A stretch of 64,000 bases of DNA from Paracoccus ravus (lineage in GTDB: Bacteria > Pseudomonadota > Alphaproteobacteria > Rhodobacterales > Rhodobacteraceae), in contig NZ_SDEB01000017.1 of the NCBI RefSeq assembly GCF_004522175.1, forward strand, positions 1-64,000. Reading direction: 5' to 3'. The translations under genes were made by a program, and so were the position numbers. The first letter of the stretch is position 1. Each line of letters opens with the position of its first letter. Shown here piece after piece: positions 27,261-39,445 of the stretch. Under the pieces are notes generated by a model. The model was not told the DNA's origin. It ran no database searches and was given only the letters and a program-made list of their open reading frames with translations.

Positions 27261-28038
27261 GCTCGCCCGCGACCTCGTGCTGGCGACGGTCTGGCTGACC
27301 CGCCTGCCGGTGATGCGGCAGGCCCCGCCCGAGCCGGTCCCGCTTTCGGTCGCGGCATGGGCCTTTCCTCTGGTCGGGATTGTCGTCGTGCCCCCCGCCG
27401 CCGCGGTGATTTGGCTCGCGCTTTGGCTGGGCCTTGGCGCGCCGATCGCGGCAATCCTCGCGCTGGGGGCGATGGCCCTCGTGACCGGCGGGCTGCATGA
27501 GGACGGGCTTGCGGATTTCGCCGATGGCTGTGGCGGCTCGACCCGCACGCGCAGGCTCGAGATCATGCGTGATTCCCGGATCGGCAGCTATGGCGCACTG
27601 ACCCTTGGACTGGTGGCGGCGCTGCGGATCGCCGCGCTTGCGGCGCTGGCCGGGCATTCGGCGGGACTGGCCGCACTGGGGCTTCTGGCGGCGGCAGCCT
27701 GGTCGCGCGGGCTGATGGCCCTGGCGCTGGCCGTGATGCCTGCGGCAAGGCCGGAAGGTTTGGGCCGCGCCGCAGGTCAGGCCTCACACCGGATCGCATT
27801 GGTCGCGATCACTTTGGGCGCGATGCTGGTCCTGCCCGCGGTTTCTGCCGCAGGTTCGGGCAGTTTGGGCTGGCTCATGGTCGCATCCGTCGGAGCCGCA
27901 TTTGCGGCGATTCCTGCGGTCATGGCCTTGTCCAAGCTGGGCGGACAGACCGGCGATGTCCTGGGCGCGATCCAGCAATCCGGCGAGACGGCCACCCTGC
28001 TTGCGCTGGTGGCATTGGCCTCGGGGCCTGCGGCTTGA
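27253..28038 (+). CDS. cobS: Adenosylcobinamide-GDP ribazoletransferase (cobalamin synthase)
   Basis: A 261-aa integral membrane protein joining adenosylcobinamide-GDP and alpha-ribazole. The CobS signature GGLHEDGLADFADGCGG and RLEIMRDSRIGSYGALTL is clear, with about six TM helices. I chose TTG 27253 (MARLARDLVLATVWLTRLPV), which overlaps cobT by 8 bases; TTG 27238 is an alternative five residues upstream. No ATG is available. It is the last gene of the cobP-cobT-cobS set. No cobalamin riboswitch is visible upstream of the set. Confidence 0.88.
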   Translation: MARLARDLVLATVWLTRLPVMRQAPPEPVPLSVAAWAFPLVGIVVVPPAAAVIWLALWLGLGAPIAAILALGAMALVTGGLHEDGLADFADGCGGSTRTRRLEIMRDSRIGSYGALTLGLVAALRIAALAALAGHSAGLAALGLLAAAAWSRGLMALALAVMPAARPEGLGRAAGQASHRIALVAITLGAMLVLPAVSAAGSGSLGWLMVASVGAAFAAIPAVMALSKLGGQTGDVLGAIQQSGETATLLALVALASGPAA

Positions 28039-28146
28039 CCGAATTACGGCCTTCCTTCATACGAAAGCACGATGGAAAAAGACCGGAGAGAGGCCGGCGG
28101 GCCGTGTCGAGTGAGGGGCATGGCCAAATAAGGGGAGGTTTCACGC

Positions 28147-28767
28147 ATGGGTGCCCTATTAGGGCTGTCTCGCGGCATTGATCGCGTCAACACGGTGATC
28201 GGGAGGTCGGTCACCTGGCTGATCCTGGTCGCGGTTCTCGTCAGCGCGGGCAACGCCATCATTCGGAAGGTGCTGAACACCTCGTCGAATGCCTGGCTTG
28301 AACTGCAATGGTATCTTTACGGCGCGGCCTTTCTGGGCGCTGCCGCTTACACGCTGAAGGAAAACGAGCATATCCGCATCGACATCATCTACGGGATGTG
28401 GACGCGCCGCCGCCAGCATTGGATCGACCTGATCGGCCATTGCCTGTTCCTGATGCCCTTCGTCACCTTGATGATCTATTACCTGACGCCCTGGGTCATG
28501 CGCAGCTTTCGCAGCGGCGAGGTATCGACCAATTCGGGCGGGCTGATCCTGTGGCCGGCCAAGGCGATGCTGCTCGCGGGCTTCATCCTGCTGTTCATTC
28601 AGGGAATCTCCGAGATCATCAAGAAGATCGCGGTCATGCGCGGGATCATTCCCGATCCGAACCCCTTCGTGTCGCATCACGCTGCAGCCGCCCTCGAGGG
28701 CGAGGCGATGGCGCGCGACATGGAGGCCGCGCTTGAAGACGAGCCCCGCGAGGAGAGCCGCAAATGA
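28147..28767 (+). CDS. dctQ: TRAP transporter small permease (DctQ-like)
   Basis: A 206-aa membrane protein with four TM helices and the DctQ motif NTSSNAWLELQWYLYGAAFLG followed by NEHIRIDI. It starts at ATG 28147 after AGGGGAGGTTTCACGC. The ATGA overlap with the large permease shows coupling. Together they use a sodium or proton gradient to import an acid delivered by a periplasmic binding protein. The long acidic C-terminal tail after the last TM is typical of some mannityl/TakQ-type members. Confidence 0.92.
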   Translation: MGALLGLSRGIDRVNTVIGRSVTWLILVAVLVSAGNAIIRKVLNTSSNAWLELQWYLYGAAFLGAAAYTLKENEHIRIDIIYGMWTRRRQHWIDLIGHCLFLMPFVTLMIYYLTPWVMRSFRSGEVSTNSGGLILWPAKAMLLAGFILLFIQGISEIIKKIAVMRGIIPDPNPFVSHHAAAALEGEAMARDMEAALEDEPREESRK

Positions 28768-30665
28768 TGGAACTCATCGCGCAGAACATGGCACCGATCA
28801 TGTTCGCCTCGCTCGTCCTCTTCCTGCTCTTCGGCTATCCGGTCGCCTTTGCGCTGGCCGCGAACGGGCTTTTGTTCTTCGTCATCGGCGTCGAACTTGC
28901 GCCGCTGTCGGGCGGCTCGATCAACCTCAGCTGGCCGCTGTTGAACGCCATGCCGGAACGGCTCTGGGGGGTGATGTCGAACGAGACATTACTTGCCATT
29001 CCCTTCTTCACCTTCATGGGCATCGTGCTCGAGAAATCGGGCATGGCCGAGGATCTTCTGGACACGATCGGCCAGCTTTTCGGCCCGATCCGTGGCGGCC
29101 TTGCCTATGCGGTGATCATCGTGGGCGCGCTGCTGGCGGCAACCACGGGCGTCGTCGCGGCCTCGGTCATCGCGATGGGTCTTATCTCGCTGCCGATCAT
29201 GCTGCGCTACGGTTACGACCGTCGCATTGCTTCGGGGACCATCGCGGCCTCGGGGACCTTGGCGCAGATCATCCCGCCCTCGCTGGTTCTGATCGTGCTG
29301 GCCGACCAGCTCGGCCGGTCGGTCGGCGACATGTACAAGGGCGCGCTGATCCCCGGTCTGGTGCTGACCGGGATCTACATGGGCTATATCTTCCTCGTGT
29401 CGATCTTCCGCCCGCACCTGATGCCCGCCCTGCCCAAAGAGGCGCGCACGCTGGGTTCTGGCGTCACCTCGCTTTTCGTGGCGCTGGCCGCGACGCTGGG
29501 GCTGGCCTATCTGGCATTCCTGTGGCTCTACCCGACGCAGGGCAAGGATGCCGACATCCTCGCGCCCGCGATCGCGATCATCGCGATCTATGTCGTGGCG
29601 CTGCTCGACAAGGCACTGAAGATCAACCTGATGTCGCGCCTCGCGCAGCAGGTTGTCATCGTGCTGATCCCGCCGCTGGCGCTGATTTTCCTGGTGCTGG
29701 GCACGATCTTTCTGGGCATCGCCACGCCCACGGAGGGCGGCGCGATGGGCGCGGTCGGCGCGCTGCTGCTCGCAGGCATCAAGGGGCGTCTGAACTATGA
29801 CGTGATCCGTCAGGCCTTGCTGGCAACGACCCGGCTTTCTGCCTTTGTCATGTTCATCCTGATCGGCGCGCGGGTCTTCTCGCTGACCTTCTATGGCGTG
29901 AACGGTCATATCTGGGTCGAACATCTGCTGACCTCGCTGCCGGGGGGCGAATATGGCTTCCTGATCGCGGTGTCTGTACTGGTCTTCCTGCTGGCCTTCT
30001 TCCTCGACTTCTTCGAGCTGGCCTTCATCATCGTTCCGCTTCTGGCCCCCGCGGCCGAGGCGATGGGGATCGACCTGATCTGGTTCGGCGTGCTTCTGGG
30101 CGTCAACATGCAGACCAGCTTCATGCACCCGCCCTTCGGCTTCTCGCTGTTCTTCCTGCGTTCGGTCGCCCCCAAGGTGGCATATCAGGACAAGGTCACG
30201 GGAAAGATGATGGAGCCGGTGACCACGGGGCAGATCTATTGGGGCGCAGTGCCCTATGTCTGCATCCAGCTCGTGATGGTGGCGATCGTCATGCTCTTCC
30301 CGGGATTGGTGATGCATTACAAGGGTCCGCCCATCGACACCTCGAATGTCAAGATCGAGATCCCCGCAGGAGGGGGACTTGGCGGACTGGGCGGCGGTCT
30401 GGGCGGCGGTCTGGGCGGAGGCCTCGGCAACCCGTTCGGCGCACCTGCGACCCCGGGCGCTGCGCCCGGAGGCCTTGGCGGTTTGGGCGGCGCGCCGAAT
30501 TTCGGCACGACTGCCCCGGCCCCAGCCACAGCACCCGGCACGCCGGAGGCCCCGGCTCCGGAAGGCGTTGCGCCGAGCCCGGCTGCCCCTTCGGGCGGGT
30601 TGAACCCGCTGTCGGGTCCGCCTCCGGGTCTGACCGCACCTGCGACGCCTCCGGCAAGCAATTGA
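28764..30665 (+). CDS. dctM: TRAP transporter large permease (DctM-like) with an unusual glycine/proline-rich C-terminal tail
   Basis: A 633-aa DctM subunit with 12 or more TM helices. Signature segments include LLAIPFFTFMGIVLEKSG, GALLAATTGVVAASVIAMG and IIPPSLVLIVLAD. The transport core ends near residue 535, after FPGLVMHYKGPPIDTSN. About 95 further residues are almost entirely Gly, Pro, Ala, Leu and Ser (for example GGGLGGLGGGLGG). That tail is encoded by short tandem repeats and is far longer than the usual few residues. It would lie after the last TM segment. Partner dctQ overlaps by 4 bases. Two candidate binding-protein genes face it on the opposite strand. Confidence 0.9.
   Translation: MMELIAQNMAPIMFASLVLFLLFGYPVAFALAANGLLFFVIGVELAPLSGGSINLSWPLLNAMPERLWGVMSNETLLAIPFFTFMGIVLEKSGMAEDLLDTIGQLFGPIRGGLAYAVIIVGALLAATTGVVAASVIAMGLISLPIMLRYGYDRRIASGTIAASGTLAQIIPPSLVLIVLADQLGRSVGDMYKGALIPGLVLTGIYMGYIFLVSIFRPHLMPALPKEARTLGSGVTSLFVALAATLGLAYLAFLWLYPTQGKDADILAPAIAIIAIYVVALLDKALKINLMSRLAQQVVIVLIPPLALIFLVLGTIFLGIATPTEGGAMGAVGALLLAGIKGRLNYDVIRQALLATTRLSAFVMFILIGARVFSLTFYGVNGHIWVEHLLTSLPGGEYGFLIAVSVLVFLLAFFLDFFELAFIIVPLLAPAAEAMGIDLIWFGVLLGVNMQTSFMHPPFGFSLFFLRSVAPKVAYQDKVTGKMMEPVTTGQIYWGAVPYVCIQLVMVAIVMLFPGLVMHYKGPPIDTSNVKIEIPAGGGLGGLGGGLGGGLGGGLGNPFGAPATPGAAPGGLGGLGGAPNFGTTAPAPATAPGTPEAPAPEGVAPSPAAPSGGLNPLSGPPPGLTAPATPPASN
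30368..30428 (+). repeat. GC-rich tandem repeat encoding the Gly-Leu-Gly tail of DctM
   Basis: About five imperfect copies of a 12-base unit related to CTGGGCGGCGGT encode (GGGL) steps in the DctM tail. Two neighbouring copies are identical, so length change by slippage is possible without shifting frame. Confidence 0.7.
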
Positions 30666-30670
30666 ACAAA

Positions 30671-30696
30671 GAAAGGCGGCCCAAGGGCCGCCTTTC
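30671..30696. terminator. Bidirectional terminator between dctM and the facing TRAP binding-protein gene
   Basis: A 12-bp perfect stem GAAAGGCGGCCC/GGGCCGCCTTTC with an AA loop, flanked by A-rich sequence on the left and TT on the right. It lies between convergent dctM and the 30720 gene, so it can serve both. Confidence 0.75.
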
Positions 30697-30719
30697 CATT
30701 TCCACCTTGGCGGCAGCGT

Positions 30720-33213
<2,494 letters not shown>

Positions 33214-33299
33214 TTATCTTGTGGCGGCATCTCTGGACTACCCAAGTTGTTCCAAGCTTCCTATAGTGGCTGAGGTTTTGGGAAATCGAGGGACAAGGG

Positions 33300-33764
33300 A
33301 TGCGCTGTCCGTTCTGCGGCAATGTGGACACTCAGGTTAAGGATTCGCGGCCTGCCGAAGACAATGTCGCCATTCGCCGACGCCGCTTTTGCCCCGCCTG
33401 CGGTGGCCGCTTCACGACCTATGAACGGGTCCAGCTGCGCGATCTGGTGGTGGTAAAGTCCAGCGGCCGGCGCGAGGATTTCGACCGCTCGAAGCTCGAG
33501 CGCTCGATCCGCATCGCCATGCAGAAACGCCCGATCGATCCTGAGCGGATCGACCAGATGATTTCCGGGATCGTGCGGCGGCTGGAAAGTCTGGGCGATA
33601 CCGATATTCCCTCGAAGGTCATCGGCGAGATCGTGATGGAAACCCTGGCCCGGATCGATACTGTCGCCTATGTAAGATTTGCGAGCGTTTACAAGAACTT
33701 CCAGGCTGCGGATGATTTCGATAAATTCGTGTCGGAATTGCGCCCGGGACTTGCCGAAGAGTGA
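33300..33764 (+). CDS. nrdR: Transcriptional repressor NrdR
   Basis: A 154-aa NrdR with an N-terminal zinc ribbon ([13 protein letters not shown] and CPACGGRF, four Cys) and an ATP-cone domain ([21 protein letters not shown]). It represses ribonucleotide reductase genes depending on ATP/dATP. The start ATG 33300 follows GGGACAAGG. Its stop overlaps the ribD GTG start (GTGA at 33761). nrdR before rib genes is a common alphaproteobacterial order. NrdR boxes near nrd genes would lie outside the window. Confidence 0.96.
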   Translation: MRCPFCGNVDTQVKDSRPAEDNVAIRRRRFCPACGGRFTTYERVQLRDLVVVKSSGRREDFDRSKLERSIRIAMQKRPIDPERIDQMISGIVRRLESLGDTDIPSKVIGEIVMETLARIDTVAYVRFASVYKNFQAADDFDKFVSELRPGLAEE

Positions 33765-34756
33765 GCGATGCGCGCCATATGCGCCATGCCCTTGGTCTGG
33801 CGCAACGGGGGCTGGGAAATACCTGGCCCAATCCCGCCGTCGGCTGCGTGATCGAACGCGATGGCCGCATCCTGGGCCGGGGCTGGACCCAGCCCGGCGG
33901 TCGCCCTCATGCCGAGACCATGGCGCTGGCGCAGGCGGGCCAATCGGCACGGGGGGCCACAGCCCATGTCACGCTTGAACCCTGCGCCCATCACGGCAAG
34001 ACGCCGCCCTGCGCCGAGGCGCTGATCGGCGCGGGTGTCGCGCGGGTGGTCGTGGCGATCTCGGATCCCGATCCGCGTGTCTCGGGTCGTGGCATTGCCA
34101 TGCTGCGCAAAGCCGGGATTGCGGTGACCGAGGGCATCTGCGCGCAAGAGGCCCGCGCCCAGCAACGCGGCTTTCTGACCCGCGTGACCCGGGGACGGCC
34201 GATGCTGACGCTGAAGCTTGCGACCAGCTTCGACGGCCGGATCGCCACGGCGAGCGGGGAAAGCCAGTGGATCACCGGCGCCGAAGCCCGCCGCCATGTC
34301 CATGCATTGCGCAGCAGCCATGACGCGGTGATGGTCGGCGGCGGCACGGCGCGCACGGATCTGCCGGCGCTGAATGTGCGTGGCATGGGCAGCCTTCGCC
34401 AGCCCGTCAGGATCGTCGTCACCTCCCGGCCCTTGCCCGACCTGCCACCGGAAGGGCCGGATCATGGACCGCTCTGGCCGGTGGCTGGCGATATCGGCGA
34501 GGTCATGGCCGAACTGGGCAGGCGAGGCCTGACGCGGGTCTTTTGCGAGGGCGGTGGCATTCTGGCGGCGCAGTTGCTGCATGCCGGTCTGGTCGATCAG
34601 CTGATCGGCTTCACCGCAGGGCTCATTCTGGGCAGCGATGCCCGATCTGCAAGCGGCGCTCTGGCGCTGCGCCATCTGGCCGATGCGCCCCGCTTTCGGC
34701 TGGTCGAGACGCGTCGGATCGGCGCGGATCTCATGCATCGCTGGCTGCGCGACTAG
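33761..34756 (+). CDS. ribD: Riboflavin biosynthesis deaminase/reductase RibD
   Basis: A 331-aa bifunctional enzyme for the second and third steps of riboflavin synthesis. The deaminase domain (1-145) has HAETMAL and [14 protein letters not shown] (zinc ligands His and two Cys). The reductase domain (150-331) has [33 protein letters not shown] and [12 protein letters not shown]. The start is GTG, coupled to nrdR. It is separated from the other rib genes by a block of three capsule-export genes on the minus strand; the stop codons of ribD and kpsC share bases at 34753-34756. Confidence 0.95.
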   Translation: MSDARHMRHALGLAQRGLGNTWPNPAVGCVIERDGRILGRGWTQPGGRPHAETMALAQAGQSARGATAHVTLEPCAHHGKTPPCAEALIGAGVARVVVAISDPDPRVSGRGIAMLRKAGIAVTEGICAQEARAQQRGFLTRVTRGRPMLTLKLATSFDGRIATASGESQWITGAEARRHVHALRSSHDAVMVGGGTARTDLPALNVRGMGSLRQPVRIVVTSRPLPDLPPEGPDHGPLWPVAGDIGEVMAELGRRGLTRVFCEGGGILAAQLLHAGLVDQLIGFTAGLILGSDARSASGALALRHLADAPRFRLVETRRIGADLMHRWLRD

Positions 34757-36747
34757 CGCCGCCAGATCCAGGAGTGCCCGCTCAGTGCGCCCTGCGCCTT
34801 GGCCAGCATCCGCAGCGCGGGGCTGCCCTGCAATCCGCTGTGGGGATCGGCCAGCCGGTCAAGGGCCACTTCCGGCGGGCAGGGCAGCCCGCTTTTCGGA
34901 TCGTGGTAGCGCGGATAGGCAATCAAGGCGACATGGATCAGCCGGGGCAGATCCGCGCGGGCCTTACGTCTGGAGGGCACCGGACCCAGATCCCGTGTTA
35001 GCCCCCAACCGGCATAGAATGGCGCGCCCAGCGTGGTGACATTCAGGCCGCGCAGCAAGGCTTCCAGACCGATGGTCGAGGTGATGGTCCAGACCTCGTC
35101 CACCTGAGCCAGCAATGCGGCCGCATCCGCATCGGCAGCGACCACATCCGCAAGCCGGTCCAGATCCTCCTGTGGCACGACACCCGGGCGCAGCCCCGCC
35201 ACGACATCGGGATGCGGCTTGTAGATCAGGACGGCCGCAGGGTTCTCGGCGCGCGCGCGCTGCAAGAGCGCCAGATTGCTACGTTCTGAACCCGCGCCAA
35301 ATCGGATCGAGGCATCGTCCTCGACCTGTCCCGGCACGAGGATGCGATGCCCCGCCGGCAAATCGGGAAGCCTGCCCGCGAGATTGTATTTCGTCACCCC
35401 CGCCGCGACGATGGCCGCGCCGAGCGCGGCGGCGCGCGTGGCCCCGCCCGGCGGCAGGGGGGTGGCCATGAGCCGCTCGAAACGGCTTTCGCGGCGCGGA
35501 TCGTAATAGATGCCCAGATCATCCGCGATCAGCGACAGAGGCGGGACCAATGCCGCACCCAGCCCGCGCGAGCGCAGGAACCCGTCCTCGACCCGCAGCG
35601 CCTGCGGCACGAGATCCGCCTTACCCGCCCAGGCAAGCGTGACGCGGGGGCCGGGTTTTCCGGTAAAGCGCACGCCGCGGCCATTCCCGAAGCTGCGGGT
35701 TATGAAGGGCCGCTTCCACAACCGGATGCCATAGGCCAGATGCCCGGCATGATCCTGACGCCAGGCCCGCGCCTCGGCCTCGATCTGACGCAGGGCGCCC
35801 TCGAAATCGGTCAGCCTGTCGCGGCAAGGGTCGTACCAGACCGGCGCGAGCAGATGGCTTGCCGCGAAAAGCTGCTCGACCGAGACGGGAGCGCGGCGGG
35901 GGAAGGCGTGTTCGTCCCGCGACAATCCCCAGCCGGCATAGAATGGCTGTCCAAAGACACGCGGCCGCAGACCGGCCAGGATCGCCTCATAGCCGAGCTG
36001 AGACGACATGACATAGACTGCCGCGGCATCTTTCAGCAAAGCCCAGGGTGAAACCGGCGCGTCGCAGAACCGCTCATTCGCGCGCAGGTCCCGAGCCTCG
36101 AAATGACCGGGCCGCAGCCCCGAGGCGGTCTCGGGATGGCTGCGGATGACCAGCGGCGCGCCGGGATGCTCGTTCCGGGCGGCATCCAGCATGGCAAGGA
36201 ACGCTGCCCGCCCGGCGCCCAGAAGCGATGCATCGCCCCGGGTCTGGTCGATGATCAGAACATGCCCCTTGGGCAGATCCGCATGGTCCAGCGTGAAGGC
36301 ATTGTATTTCGACAGGCCGGCAGCGCGCAGACGCGCGATGGCATCGCTTGCGTCAGTGACGCGGGCAGCGGCGCGCGGGTCCTGAACCAGATTTTCGATC
36401 AGCGAGGGCCGGTCTGGCCGGAAATGCAGCCCGACCGGATCGAGGATCAGCCCGACCGGCCCCCGTCGCGCCACGGGACCCGAGGCCCGGCCCGGAAGGA
36501 TCGAGCGCAGAAAGGCATCCTCGACCCGCAAGAGCTTCGCGCCGCGCTGCCGGGCGACGGCCTCGCCCCGCCATGCCGTCGGGCTTGCCCCCCAGATCCC
36601 GACCATATCCGCGGCATTCGGCAATCCGACCGAGGGCCGCCAGCCGGCAAGCTGCATGATCCGGTTGATGCGCGGTGACGAAAAGAAGCCGCGATTGAAA
36701 ACAAAAAGCCGCCGGAGATCTCCGGCGGCCTTGAAGGTTTCGGGCAC
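34753..36747 (-). CDS. kpsC: KpsC-like capsule export / beta-Kdo glycosyltransferase
   Basis: A 664-aa protein made of two related halves, as in KpsC/LipA. The halves share the block RVEDAFLRSILPG (about residue 95) and RVEDGFLRSRGLG (about residue 395). Each carries YNAFTLDH/KYNLAGR-type sequence, a LIRSHPE/LIYKPHPDV motif and an AxFYAGWGL/GAPFYAGWGLTRD motif (Gly-Trp-Gly, DE-H). KpsC builds the poly-Kdo linker that attaches group 2 capsules to lipid. It is cytoplasmic and membrane associated. It lies 4 bases after the KpsD/Wza-like gene. Full-length homologues are about 670 aa, so both transferase units look complete. Confidence 0.88.
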   Translation of the reverse strand: MPETFKAAGDLRRLFVFNRGFFSSPRINRIMQLAGWRPSVGLPNAADMVGIWGASPTAWRGEAVARQRGAKLLRVEDAFLRSILPGRASGPVARRGPVGLILDPVGLHFRPDRPSLIENLVQDPRAAARVTDASDAIARLRAAGLSKYNAFTLDHADLPKGHVLIIDQTRGDASLLGAGRAAFLAMLDAARNEHPGAPLVIRSHPETASGLRPGHFEARDLRANERFCDAPVSPWALLKDAAAVYVMSSQLGYEAILAGLRPRVFGQPFYAGWGLSRDEHAFPRRAPVSVEQLFAASHLLAPVWYDPCRDRLTDFEGALRQIEAEARAWRQDHAGHLAYGIRLWKRPFITRSFGNGRGVRFTGKPGPRVTLAWAGKADLVPQALRVEDGFLRSRGLGAALVPPLSLIADDLGIYYDPRRESRFERLMATPLPPGGATRAAALGAAIVAAGVTKYNLAGRLPDLPAGHRILVPGQVEDDASIRFGAGSERSNLALLQRARAENPAAVLIYKPHPDVVAGLRPGVVPQEDLDRLADVVAADADAAALLAQVDEVWTITSTIGLEALLRGLNVTTLGAPFYAGWGLTRDLGPVPSRRKARADLPRLIHVALIAYPRYHDPKSGLPCPPEVALDRLADPHSGLQGSPALRMLAKAQGALSGHSWIWRR

Positions 36748-36751
36748 GGGC

Positions 36752-37918
36752 TCAGAACCCGCTTTCGGTCGTGCGGATCTGGTTGACCGGGGCCAGGATC
36801 ACGTTGAGCGTCTTGGTCCATTGCACCATGGGTGCCTCGGTCACATAGACGGTGTCGCTGTCGCGGATCAGGAAGTCGCGCGCCATGAACATGCCGTTCG
36901 GCTTGGTCAGGTCCAGCACATAGGCGACGCGCTGATCGCCATAGATATCGGGGCGGCCAAGCACGGCGCGGGCCACGGATTGCGGCTCGTTGCGCAGAAT
37001 GAACACGCCCTTGGGATCGGCAAGATTGGTCTGCAACCCGCCGACCATGGCCACGGCCTCGATCGCGTTGATTTCCTCGTTGCCGAGCGGGACCTTGGTC
37101 TGGCCCCCAAGCGCACCGAGCGCGGTGAAGCTGCGCTGGTCCTCTTCGACAAGGATGACGTCGCCGGGACGCAGCGCGATGTCGTTGCGCGAATTGGAAT
37201 AGAGATCGCGCAGCCAGACCTTGCCGCTATTGCCGCCGCGCTTCACGGTCACCACCGCGACCTCGGGTTCGACCGAGACGCCGCCCGCCTTGGACAGCAT
37301 CGAGGACAGGTTCCGCGTCGGGCGTTCGATCGGATAGACGCCTTGACCATTGACCTTGCCAAGGACCGAGACGGTCGCCCCGTCGCCGGCCATGCGGGTC
37401 ACCATGACCTGCGGGTCCGGGGTCTGGGTCTCGAGTTTCTGGGTGATGATGCGGCGCAGCTCGTCGGGGCTGTTGCCCGCGGCCCGCACGCGGCCGGCGT
37501 AAGGAACGAAGATATAGCCCTGGCTGTCGACCTGCAGCTCTTGCAGCTGCGTCGAACTGGTCCCCATCGAGGCCAAAAGCCCGTCATCGACGTTTTCCCA
37601 GATCGACAGGCCCAGGACGTCGCCCGGACGCACTTCATCGGCACCGACCTGGCCCGCAGACTGGAAATCCCGGCTGAAGCCATAGGCCGGCGCGAAATTC
37701 GCAGCCCGGTTCACACGGTCATCGACATTGACGATATGGACCGAGCCGCCCTGGCTCACGCCGCTGTCCAGAAGCTGACCTTTGGTCGGTCCCGAACGGG
37801 GCAGGCCGCAGGCCGCCAAAAGCAGCACGGCTCCCAGCAGCGCAACCCGCCCGGCCCTGTGGCGGCGCGCATGGGATGCAGCTTCGCGGCTGGCACGCGA
37901 AAAACTCAGTTCAGTCAA
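36752..37918 (-). CDS. Polysaccharide export lipoprotein (Wza/KpsD family)
   Basis: A 388-aa outer-membrane polysaccharide export protein. The chosen start is TTG 37918 (MTELSFSRASREAA), which has a clear AGGAGC site eight bases upstream. It gives a basic N-terminus and a lipobox (LLGAVLLLAACG, Cys about residue 42). The polysaccharide-export domain (VRPGDVLGLSIWENVDDG) and SLBB-type repeats (VSVLGKVNGQGVYPIERP, LRPGDVILVEEDQRSF) follow. A longer ATG frame from 38014 lacks a ribosome site. It lies between kpsC and kpsS, so it very likely carries the capsule across the outer membrane. Confidence 0.85.
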   Translation of the reverse strand: MTELSFSRASREAASHARRHRAGRVALLGAVLLLAACGLPRSGPTKGQLLDSGVSQGGSVHIVNVDDRVNRAANFAPAYGFSRDFQSAGQVGADEVRPGDVLGLSIWENVDDGLLASMGTSSTQLQELQVDSQGYIFVPYAGRVRAAGNSPDELRRIITQKLETQTPDPQVMVTRMAGDGATVSVLGKVNGQGVYPIERPTRNLSSMLSKAGGVSVEPEVAVVTVKRGGNSGKVWLRDLYSNSRNDIALRPGDVILVEEDQRSFTALGALGGQTKVPLGNEEINAIEAVAMVGGLQTNLADPKGVFILRNEPQSVARAVLGRPDIYGDQRVAYVLDLTKPNGMFMARDFLIRDSDTVYVTEAPMVQWTKTLNVILAPVNQIRTTESGF

Positions 37919-38017
37919 AGCTTTGCTCCTGTCTCTCGTCCCGTTCCAGGCTTCGCCCGTGTTTATTGATGCGTAGGTTAGACCAGCGGTTTTGGAATTT
38001 CTACGTTTTATCAAGAG

Positions 38018-39445
38018 TCAGTCAGCATCGCGCTCCATCTGTTGCCGATATTTCGCACGTCCCGCGATCAGCGCCTCATAAGGACAGTCGGGCGCAAGCA
38101 TCATGTCCACCACGATGCGCAGGGCATGGGCGCGGGAGCGCTCGGCATAGAAACCTCCGGGGATCTGGCTGCTTTCCAGCAGGAAATCCCGAAATCGCCG
38201 ATAGGACAGGGCGCTTGGAGGAACCGGATCGGCAAAGAATTCCGCCAGCGGCTGGCCCGAGACCAGTCCTGGCTTGCAATAGACCGCGCGGCCCATCGCC
38301 TTGACCGGCAATCCGCGCCACAGCGCCTGCTGCGCCGAGGTCGAATTCACCGTGAGCGCCGCCCGAGCCTGGTTGAGCAATTGCGCGAGCTTGCCGCCCC
38401 GGACGAAATGGACCCGGTCCGAAATCCCCAGATCCTTGGCCTTTTGCGCGATGGCCTGGCGGATGCCCCCGCGACCATCTTCGAGCGGATGGGATTTGAA
38501 GACGATATGGTGATGGCGCGGGGCCGAGCGGGCAAATTCCTCAAGCGTCTCGTCGGTGAAATCCGACATGCGCCGGTAATCCGAATGTGCGACGAAATTC
38601 GAATCATGCTCGAGTTGCATGAGGACCAGCACATAGGGAAAGCCGCCGCCCCGGATCGCCCGCTCTTCGCGGCGCTGCGCGATCATGTCCACCGGGGTCA
38701 GCAAGAGCTTGCGCAGGTTCAGGCGAAACTCCTGGAACACGCCGATCTGGCGATGGGTCCGATAGCCCGAATAGCGCCGGTTCGCGATCAGCACGAAGAA
38801 ATGATAGAGCGCGCCGTAGAACTTGTGCTGCCGCATGTCGCCCCAGCGCGCCGGAGGCCGGTTCAACTCTCCCACGCGGCTGCGCAGCGCGCGGCTCATT
38901 TCGCGCAGGGGAATGTCCATCAGCGCGGAATGTCCATTCGAGCCGCCGCGTTCATAGGTGATCCAGAACGGGCGCAGATAGCCCTCCTCGAAGACATGCA
39001 AGACCAGCCCGTAGCGCCGCGCCGCATCGCGCGCCGCCGCATGGATCGGCCGCACATCGCCATAAAGGACGATATCGGTAATCTTTTTCTCGCGGATCAT
39101 CGCGTCCAGCCGCGACGGCCAGTCCGAGGGAGTCTCGAGATGGGGAACGTAGCGCGGCTTGTCCTTCCAGAAGAACTCGTCCCCGGCGTTGAAGCCGACC
39201 CGCCACACGCCGGAACCGGCCTTGCGCAATTGCCGCGACAGTTGATCGAAGAACGGGCCATGCGGACCCTGCAGCAGCAAGAAGACGCGCTCATCGGCCG
39301 GCCGCATCGCATGGGCGGCCGGAAGGAGCGGTTCGGGTGCACGTGTCTGAACAGTCACGTTCTGTCCTTCCCACATCGGGTTGCCACGGTGGTTTCCTGC
39401 TGCGGCAGTCACGGAAGTCGAGAAAGTTTCGAAAGCGGTCGTCAT
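38018..39445 (-). CDS. kpsS: KpsS-like capsule polysaccharide export protein
   Basis: A 475-aa KpsS/LipB-family protein. KpsS adds the first Kdo to lysophosphatidylglycerol to start the capsule linker on which KpsC works. Motifs include FLLLQGPHGPFFDQL near residue 55, VFEEGYLRPFWITYERGG, VFKSHPLEDG, and the NSTSAQQALWRGLPVKAMG region near the C-terminus. The start is uncertain: ATG 39445 (chosen, MTTAFETFSTSV), an earlier codon at 39514, or ATG 39376 (MWEGQNV). It is the first gene of the three-gene export block; its promoter must lie between it and ribE. Confidence 0.85.
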   Translation of the reverse strand: MTTAFETFSTSVTAAAGNHRGNPMWEGQNVTVQTRAPEPLLPAAHAMRPADERVFLLLQGPHGPFFDQLSRQLRKAGSGVWRVGFNAGDEFFWKDKPRYVPHLETPSDWPSRLDAMIREKKITDIVLYGDVRPIHAAARDAARRYGLVLHVFEEGYLRPFWITYERGGSNGHSALMDIPLREMSRALRSRVGELNRPPARWGDMRQHKFYGALYHFFVLIANRRYSGYRTHRQIGVFQEFRLNLRKLLLTPVDMIAQRREERAIRGGGFPYVLVLMQLEHDSNFVAHSDYRRMSDFTDETLEEFARSAPRHHHIVFKSHPLEDGRGGIRQAIAQKAKDLGISDRVHFVRGGKLAQLLNQARAALTVNSTSAQQALWRGLPVKAMGRAVYCKPGLVSGQPLAEFFADPVPPSALSYRRFRDFLLESSQIPGGFYAERSRAHALRIVVDMMLAPDCPYEALIAGRAKYRQQMERDAD

